From: Alphaproteobacteria bacterium
GTDB lineage: Bacteria > Pseudomonadota > Alphaproteobacteria > Rhizobiales > Xanthobacteraceae
Direction of reading: 5' to 3'
Length of the DNA: 32,335 bases
Assembly (NCBI GenBank): GCA_026400395.1
Contig: JAPLPD010000185.1
Location: 1 to 32,335, forward strand
Shown: piece after piece, positions 27,095 to 32,335 of the stretch
Position numbering within the stretch: the first letter of the stretch is position 1
How the letters are laid out: each line of letters begins with the position of its first letter
Position numbers and translations under genes: made by a program
The notes under the pieces: model-generated
What the model was told of the DNA's origin: nothing
The model's input: only the letters and a program-made list of their open reading frames with translations
Database searches by the model: none

Positions 27095-30000
27095 CGCGGT
27101 ACCGCGATGCATTCTCGACCAGCTATCGCGCTGCCTATGCGGCGGCGGTCGCGGTGCAGGACATTCGCGACGTCGAGGCGCTGACGCCGGAGCGGCCGCT
27201 CGGCGTCGCGTTCTATGCGCGCACCGAAGATGGCAAGGCCTGCACCGGCCTCAAGGTGTGGAGCCACACGCGCCCGATCCCGTTGTCGGAGCGGGTGCCC
27301 GTGTTGGAGAACATGGGTTTCCGCGTGGTCGACGAGCGCACCTACCAGGTTGGCGGCCAGCCGGGCGATACCGTCGATGTCTGGCTGCACGACATGGCGC
27401 TCGAGCGCGCCGACGGTTCGGACGCGGCGTTCGATGGCACGCGGCTGGAGGCCATGTTCCTGGTCGTGATGGGCGGTGTTGCCGAGAACGACGGCTACAA
27501 CGCCCTGGGTCTTGCCGCCGGGCTGATGTGGCGCGACGTGGCGCTGATCCGCACCATCTCGCGGTTCCTTCGCCAGATCCGCGTGCCGTATTCGCAGGAC
27601 TACATGTGGGCGACACTGCGCAAGCACGCGGCGATCACGCTCGGAATTGTCCGACTGTTTCCCGGGCGTTTCAATCCGGGCCATGAGCAGGCCAAGCGGC
27701 GCGCGGAGTTCGAGGCGGAGGTTCTGGCCGACATCGAAGCGGCGCTGCAGAAGGTCGACAGCCTCGACGAGGACCGCATCGTGCGGCGCTTTGTCAACGC
27801 AGTGCAGTCGGCGATCCGCACCAACTACTACCAGCTCGGCAAGGATGGCTTTCCCAAGCAGGAAATCTCCATCAAGTTTTCCAGCCGCAAGCTCGAAGGC
27901 GTGCCGAAGCCCGCGCCGCTCTACGAAATCTTCGTCTACTCGCCGCGCTTCGAAGCCGTGCACATGCGGTTCGGTAAGGTGGCGCGCGGCGGCATTCGCT
28001 GGTCGGACCGGCCGCAGGATTTCCGCACCGAAATCCTTGGCCTTGTGAAGGCGCAACAGGTCAAGAACGCGGTGATCGTGCCGGTCGGCTCCAAGGGCGG
28101 CTACGTCCCCAAGCGTCTGCCGGTGGGCGGTACGCGCGAGGCGATCGCGGCTGAGGGCGTCGCGACCTACAAGCTGTTCATGCAGTCGCTGCTCGATATC
28201 ACCGACAACCTCGATCTGAAGGGCGTCGTGCCGCCCGAAAACGTAGTGCGTCACGACGACGACGATCCCTATCTGGTCGTCGCCGCCGACAAGGGCACCG
28301 CGACCTTCTCCGATATCGCCAACGGGATTTCCGAGGCGCACCACTACTGGCTCGGAGATGCTTTCGCGTCGGGCGGCTCGGCCGGCTATGACCACAAGGC
28401 TATGGGCATCACCGCGCGCGGCGCGTGGGAATCGGTGAAGCGCCATTTCCGCGAGATGGACACCGACATCACCCAGACCGAATTTTCGACGGTCGGCGTC
28501 GGCGACATGTCGGGCGATGTGTTCGGCAACGGCGCATTGCGCGAGACGACAATGCAATTGCTCGCGGCGTTCGACCACCGCGACATCTTCATTGATCCAA
28601 GCCCCGATTCGGCCAAGAGCTTCGCCGAGCGCAAGCGCATGTTCGCTCTGCCGCGATCGAGCTGGCAGGACTACGACAAGGCGCTGATTTCCAAGGGCGG
28701 CGGGGTGTTCCCCCGCTCATCCAAGGAGATCGCGCTGTCGAAGGAGGCGCAGGGCGCTATCGGTCTGGCCAAGGCCAAGGCAACGCCGCAGGAGGTGATG
28801 AATGCGATTCTCAAGGCGCCGGTCGATCTGCTGTTCTTCGGCGGCATCGGCACCTACATTCGCGCTTCGTCGGAAAGCGACGAGGCGGCGGGCGACCGCG
28901 CCAACGACGCCATCCGCATCACCGGCGGCCAGATTCGCGCCAAGGTGATCGGCGAGGGCGCCAATCTCGGCATGACCCAGCGCGGCCGCGTTGAGGCGGC
29001 TCTAAAGGGCGTGCGGCTGAACACCGACGCCATCGACAACTCTGCCGGCGTCAACACCTCGGACGTCGAGGTCAACATCAAGATCGCGTTGAGCTTGCCG
29101 GTGCGCGATGGCCGTCTCATCCTCAAGGCGCGCAACACGCTGCTTGGAAAAATGACCGACGAGGTCGCGGCGCTGGTGCTGCGCAACAACTATCTGCAGA
29201 CACTCGCGCTGTCGCTGGCGCAGCGGCGCGGCCTGGAAGACCTGGTCTTCCAGCAGCGGCTGATGCAGACGCTGGAGCAGAAAGGCGAGCTCGACCGCGC
29301 CGTCGAGTTCCTGCCCGATGACATTGAAATCGCCGAGCGGATGCGCCGCCAGCAGCCGCTGACGCGGCCGGAGCTTTCGGTTCTGCTCGCCTACGCCAAG
29401 CTTTCGCTCTGCGCCGAACTGCTCGAATCGAACGTGCCGGACGACCTCTATCTCGCCCGCGAACTCGCACGCTATTTCCCGAAGGCGCTGGCGGAGAAGT
29501 TCCCCGACGCGCTGGAGAAGCACCGGCTGCGGCGCGAGATCATCTCGACCCAGCTCGCCAACTCCATGATCAACCGCGGCGGGCCGTCGCTCGTGGTGCG
29601 GATCGCTGATCAGACCGGCGCGTCGCCGGAGGCCATCGCGTTTGCTTTCGCGGCGGTGCGCAACAGCTACGACATGCCGGCGCTGAACGACGAGATCAAC
29701 GCGCTGGACGGAAAGGTGGCGGGCAAGGTTCAGCTCAAGCTCTATGCCGCGGTCGAGGATCTGCTGCTCGATCGTCTGGTCTGGTTCCTGCGCAACGCCG
29801 ATCTGTCGAAAGGTCTGGCGGGCGTCGTCGATCATTTCCGCGACGGCATCACGGCAATGACCAAGGCGCTCGATCAGGCGTTGCCGGCGGAGGCCGCGGC
29901 GGCGCGTGCGGCGCGCATGGCAGAGCTGATCGCGGAGGGCGTGCCGGAGGCGCTGGCTCGTCGGATTGGCGACATTCCCGAGATTGCCGCCGCGCCCGAC

Positions 30001-30369
30001 GTGGTGTTGATCGCCGACCGCGCCAAAAAGCCGATCGCTGCGATCGTCGCGACATACTTCGCAGCCGAGGCGTACTTCCGTCTCGATCGCGTGGTCGCGG
30101 CATCCCGTGGCATCGTGGTGTCCGACTACTTCGATCGGCTGGCGCTGGATCGGGCGCTCGACACCATCGGCGACGCCGAGCGCCGGTTGACCGCGGCGAT
30201 GGTCGAGACCGGTAAAACCGGCGAAGCGGCGGTCGAAGCCTGGGTCAAACCACGCAAGGCCGAGGTCGAGAGCATCCGCGCAGCGATCCACCAGATTGCT
30301 GGGTCCGGGCTGACGCTGTCGAAGCTTACGGTGACGGCGAGCTTGCTGGGAGATCTGGCGAAAGGATAG
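27028..30369 (+). CDS. NAD-glutamate dehydrogenase, catalytic and C-terminal fragment
   Basis: The open frame of 1,113 codons resumes the family from about residue 8. It has the substrate and catalytic region KVARGGIRWSDRPQDFRTEI and VPVGSKGGYVPKRLP, the Asp-rich HDDDDPYLVVAADKGTATFSD, the nucleotide-binding VGVGDMSGDVFGNGALRE, and ADYNMTQ-region equivalents such as EGANLGMTQRGR. A helical C-terminal domain follows. Neither its ATG nor any near alternative has a ribosome binding site, so separate translation is unlikely. Confidence 0.82.
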   Translation: MGGCIGSELLAAHEPGKAQALLTRYRDAFSTSYRAAYAAAVAVQDIRDVEALTPERPLGVAFYARTEDGKACTGLKVWSHTRPIPLSERVPVLENMGFRVVDERTYQVGGQPGDTVDVWLHDMALERADGSDAAFDGTRLEAMFLVVMGGVAENDGYNALGLAAGLMWRDVALIRTISRFLRQIRVPYSQDYMWATLRKHAAITLGIVRLFPGRFNPGHEQAKRRAEFEAEVLADIEAALQKVDSLDEDRIVRRFVNAVQSAIRTNYYQLGKDGFPKQEISIKFSSRKLEGVPKPAPLYEIFVYSPRFEAVHMRFGKVARGGIRWSDRPQDFRTEILGLVKAQQVKNAVIVPVGSKGGYVPKRLPVGGTREAIAAEGVATYKLFMQSLLDITDNLDLKGVVPPENVVRHDDDDPYLVVAADKGTATFSDIANGISEAHHYWLGDAFASGGSAGYDHKAMGITARGAWESVKRHFREMDTDITQTEFSTVGVGDMSGDVFGNGALRETTMQLLAAFDHRDIFIDPSPDSAKSFAERKRMFALPRSSWQDYDKALISKGGGVFPRSSKEIALSKEAQGAIGLAKAKATPQEVMNAILKAPVDLLFFGGIGTYIRASSESDEAAGDRANDAIRITGGQIRAKVIGEGANLGMTQRGRVEAALKGVRLNTDAIDNSAGVNTSDVEVNIKIALSLPVRDGRLILKARNTLLGKMTDEVAALVLRNNYLQTLALSLAQRRGLEDLVFQQRLMQTLEQKGELDRAVEFLPDDIEIAERMRRQQPLTRPELSVLLAYAKLSLCAELLESNVPDDLYLARELARYFPKALAEKFPDALEKHRLRREIISTQLANSMINRGGPSLVVRIADQTGASPEAIAFAFAAVRNSYDMPALNDEINALDGKVAGKVQLKLYAAVEDLLLDRLVWFLRNADLSKGLAGVVDHFRDGITAMTKALDQALPAEAAAARAARMAELIAEGVPEALARRIGDIPEIAAAPDVVLIADRAKKPIAAIVATYFAAEAYFRLDRVVAASRGIVVSDYFDRLALDRALDTIGDAERRLTAAMVETGKTGEAAVEAWVKPRKAEVESIRAAIHQIAGSGLTLSKLTVTASLLGDLAKG

Positions 30370-30398
30370 GCGCCATCTTTCTCAAGCAGGAGCCCACC

Positions 30399-30429
30399 CC
30401 GTTCGCTCCCGCTTTCGCGGGGACGAGCG
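30399..30429. terminator. Palindrome between convergent GDH and purH
   Basis: CCCGC-TTTC-GCGGG (30408-30421) with flanking CGCTC/GAGCG can form a hairpin with a small bulge. It lies between the two convergent stop codons. No T-run follows on either strand, so it may be another dispersed palindrome instead of a true terminator. Confidence 0.4.
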
Positions 30430-30466
30430 GAAATCTCAGTCGGCGTACAGTTTCAGTTGCGTGCTG

Positions 30467-32056
30467 CTAATGCCGGAAATGCCGCGTGCCGGTGAGCACC
30501 ATCGCGACGTTGTGGTCGTCAGCGGCCTTGATCACTTCGTCGTCGCGCATCGAGCCGCCGGGCTGGATCACCGCGGTGGCGCCGGCCTCGATCGCCACCA
30601 GCAGACCGTCGGCGAACGGGAAGAACGCATCCGATGCGACAACGGACCCCTTGGTCAGCGGCGACGGCAGGTTCAATTCCTTGGCGGCATCTTCGGCCTT
30701 GCGCGCCGCGATCCGCGCTGAATCGATGCGGCTCATCTGGCCGGCGCCGATGCCGACCGTTGCGCGATCCTTGGCATAGACGATGGTGTTCGACTTGACG
30801 TGCTTGGCGACGCGGAAGGCAAACCGCAGATCGTCCAGCTCGGCCGCTGTCGGTGCGCGCTTGGTCACCGTCTTGAGCGCCATGTCATCGACGGTGGCGC
30901 TGTCGCGCGATTGCACCAGCAGTCCGCCGGCGACCGATTTAACCGTCAGCCCGTAGGCGCGCGGGTCGGGCAACCCGCCGGCCAGCAGTAGGCGCAGGTT
31001 CTTTTTCCCCGCCACGATCCGGATCGCCTCTTCGCTGGCGTCGGGCGCGATGATCACCTCGGTGAAAATCTCGGTGATGGCTTTCGCCGAGTCCGCGTCG
31101 AGCGGACGATTCAGCGCGACGATGCCGCCGAACGCCGACGTCGAATCGCAGGCCAGCGCCTTGCGATAGGCTTCGATGATGCTTGATCCCTCGGCCACGC
31201 CGCACGGGTTGGCGTGCTTGATGATCGCCACGGCGGCGGTGCGCCGGGGATCGAACTCGGCGACGCATTCATAGGCCGCATCGGTGTCGTTGATGTTGTT
31301 GTACGAAAGCTGCTTGCCCTGCACCTGTCGCGCGGTGGCGACGCCGGATCGCTGGTCCGGGGACTTGTAGAACGCGGCGCTCTGGTGCGGATTCTCGCCA
31401 TAGCGCAGCGCTTCGGCGAGCTTGCCGCCGAAGGCACGGAACGCCGGCGCCTGATCGCCAAGTTCGGCGGCAAACCAGTTGGAGATCGCCGCGTCATAGC
31501 TTGCGGTGCGCGCGTAAGCCTTGGCGGCGAGTTTCTTGCGCAAGGCAAGCGTGGTCTCGCCCTTGTGCTGTGCAAGTTCGGCAAGCAGAGCGGTGTAGTC
31601 GTCCGGCTCAACCACCACGGCCACGTCGGCGTGGTTCTTGGCCGCGGCGCGGATCATCGCCGGCCCGCCGATGTCGATGTTCTCGACACAGTCGTCGTAG
31701 GAGGCGCCTTTCGCGACGGTCGCTTCGAACGGATAGAGGTTGACCACCAGCAGGTCGATCGGCCGAATGCCATGCGCGGCCATCGCGCCGGCGTGGGCGG
31801 CGTTGTCGCGGATAGCCAGCAGCCCGCCGTGCACCTTCGGATGCAGTGTCTTGACCCGGCCATCCATCATCTCCGGGAAGCCTGTCAGCTCCGAGACGTC
31901 CATCACGGCAATGCCGGCATCCTTGATGGATTTGGCGGTGCCTCCGGTCGAGACCAGCTCGACGCCGTGGCTGACCAGTCCGCGCGCGAATTCGATCAGC
32001 CCGGATTTGTCGGACACGGAGATAAGGGCGCGGGTGATGCGGCGCAGATCGGTCAT
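30467..32056 (-). CDS. purH: Bifunctional AICAR transformylase / IMP cyclohydrolase
   Basis: This 529-residue enzyme carries out the last two steps of de novo purine synthesis: formylation of AICAR with 10-formyl-tetrahydrofolate and ring closure to IMP. The N-terminal cyclohydrolase (MGS-like) domain begins [12 protein letters not shown] and has [28 protein letters not shown] and [16 protein letters not shown]. The transformylase domain has [14 protein letters not shown], the catalytic Lys-His in [27 protein letters not shown] and [13 protein letters not shown]. The length is typical and no residue is missing. It converges with the GDH gene. No strong ribosome binding site is visible and no PurR-like operator was recognised upstream. 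Confidence 0.97.
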   Translation of the reverse strand: MTDLRRITRALISVSDKSGLIEFARGLVSHGVELVSTGGTAKSIKDAGIAVMDVSELTGFPEMMDGRVKTLHPKVHGGLLAIRDNAAHAGAMAAHGIRPIDLLVVNLYPFEATVAKGASYDDCVENIDIGGPAMIRAAAKNHADVAVVVEPDDYTALLAELAQHKGETTLALRKKLAAKAYARTASYDAAISNWFAAELGDQAPAFRAFGGKLAEALRYGENPHQSAAFYKSPDQRSGVATARQVQGKQLSYNNINDTDAAYECVAEFDPRRTAAVAIIKHANPCGVAEGSSIIEAYRKALACDSTSAFGGIVALNRPLDADSAKAITEIFTEVIIAPDASEEAIRIVAGKKNLRLLLAGGLPDPRAYGLTVKSVAGGLLVQSRDSATVDDMALKTVTKRAPTAAELDDLRFAFRVAKHVKSNTIVYAKDRATVGIGAGQMSRIDSARIAARKAEDAAKELNLPSPLTKGSVVASDAFFPFADGLLVAIEAGATAVIQPGGSMRDDEVIKAADDHNVAMVLTGTRHFRH

Positions 32057-32133
32057 GGGGTCAATGTCGTTGTCTCGCCTCGGAAATATGGCGCTCTAGG
32101 CAATTCCTACCTTGTTCCTGCCAGCCTCTCCAC

Positions 32134-32217
32134 GTCATGCCCGGCCCCGTGCCGGGCATCCACGTCTTTCTTTGCGCAAAGCAAGGCGTGGATGGCCGGG
32201 ACAAGCCCGGCCATGAC
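32134..32217. repeat. GTCATGCCCGG-type double-hairpin intergenic repeat
   Basis: The outer arms GTCATGCCCGGC and the closing GCCCGGCCATGAC frame two inner hairpins, with GGGCATCCACG and CGTGGATGGCC pairing across a TTTGCGCAAA-containing centre, itself a perfect 10-bp palindrome. It lies upstream of purH and next to the terminal repeat. It belongs to the same class as 23455-23530. Confidence 0.85.
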
Positions 32218-32229
32218 TATCTCTTATTC

Positions 32230-32335
32230 CTAGAGCGGTTTCCACCCGATGTGAATCAATTTAAGCAGCGAGGGATTCCCTAACTCCTGCAAATCAGATT
32301 CGATGTTCGCTCCCATTAGCGGCGAGGGCGATCAT
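32230..32335 (-). repeat. Right copy of the 106-bp terminal inverted repeat
   Basis: Exact reverse complement of 34-139, running to the last base of the window. Its inner edge, CTAGAGCGG, follows directly on the double-hairpin repeat region. The true outer boundary is not visible. Confidence 0.9.

Larger units (their letters stand above)
25544..30369 (+). pseudogene. NAD-specific glutamate dehydrogenase (large type), frameshifted
   Basis: Two overlapping frames together encode one 1,600-residue-class NAD-GDH, which deaminates glutamate to 2-oxoglutarate and ammonium. The first frame (25544-27094) carries the regulatory N-terminal part. The second (open from 27028 to 30369) carries the dehydrogenase core and the C-terminal domain. 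Homology passes from RTWADAL in frame one to ELLAAHEPGKAQALL in frame two near 27041-27055. One base fewer than expected, most simply in the GGG at 27043-27045, explains it. No slippery heptamer or downstream ribosome binding site suggests programmed recoding. Everything else is intact, with no other stop in about 4.8 kb. The gene is therefore either freshly broken or the base is a sequencing error. Confidence 0.88.

Noticed and set aside
26944-28578. 544-codon minus-strand open frame, and another at 29002-30291
   Set aside because: Both are antisense to the intact catalytic part of glutamate dehydrogenase and show no family motif.

Overview
The window looks like chromosomal DNA of a high-GC alphaproteobacterium of the Bradyrhizobium/Rhodopseudomonas/Afipia group (family Nitrobacteraceae). 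This is inferred from the protein sequences, from a very large NAD-type glutamate dehydrogenase, from paired glnK-amtB units, from a perfect FixK/FNR-type box, and from the GTCATGCCCGG and GTCATTCCGG intergenic palindromes. Both window ends lie in the same 106-bp sequence in inverted orientation, so this may be a complete contig broken at a dispersed repeat.

Layout. 1-5.7 kb, all minus strand: exonuclease III (xthA), a LolA-like carrier, the DNA translocase FtsK and a class I/II aminotransferase. 6.0-6.75 kb, plus strand: a TerC-family membrane protein. 6.9-10.8 kb, minus strand: two consecutive glnK-amtB units (ammonium transport and its PII regulator), each with a -24/-12 (sigma-54-like) element upstream of glnK. 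10.9-13.7 kb: acyl-CoA thioesterase II, a divergent UbiH/Coq6-type flavin monooxygenase, and a convergent glutathione S-transferase. 13.8-16.3 kb, minus strand: a housekeeping run of Trm112-like protein, LON-domain protein, thioredoxin-TPR protein (CnoX-like) and YbaK/ProX-type deacylase. A tRNA-Gly(GCC) with a clear promoter follows at 16.4 kb.

16.9-20.6 kb, plus strand, is the accessory-looking part. It holds four consecutive genes for exported proteins. The first is a caspase-fold protein whose catalytic His and Cys are both replaced; it has a long Pro-rich tail and sits behind a perfect TTGAT-N4-ATCAA box. Then come a Rap1a/Tai-family protein and two small exported proteins of unknown function. 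I consider this the best candidate for an undescribed system, but its function cannot be read from the sequence.

20.8-25.4 kb, minus strand: a gamma-glutamyltransferase lacking an internal active-site segment, an alpha/beta hydrolase, an enolase-superfamily enzyme and an AhpD-like peroxidase-related protein. 25.5-30.4 kb, plus strand: the large NAD-glutamate dehydrogenase, interrupted by a one-base frameshift near 27045. 30.5-32.1 kb, minus strand: purH.

Nitrogen metabolism recurs (glnK/amtB twice, glutamate dehydrogenase, gamma-glutamyltransferase, purH), but no single pathway unites the window. Many long antisense open frames exist here because of the GC-rich third codon positions and were left out.
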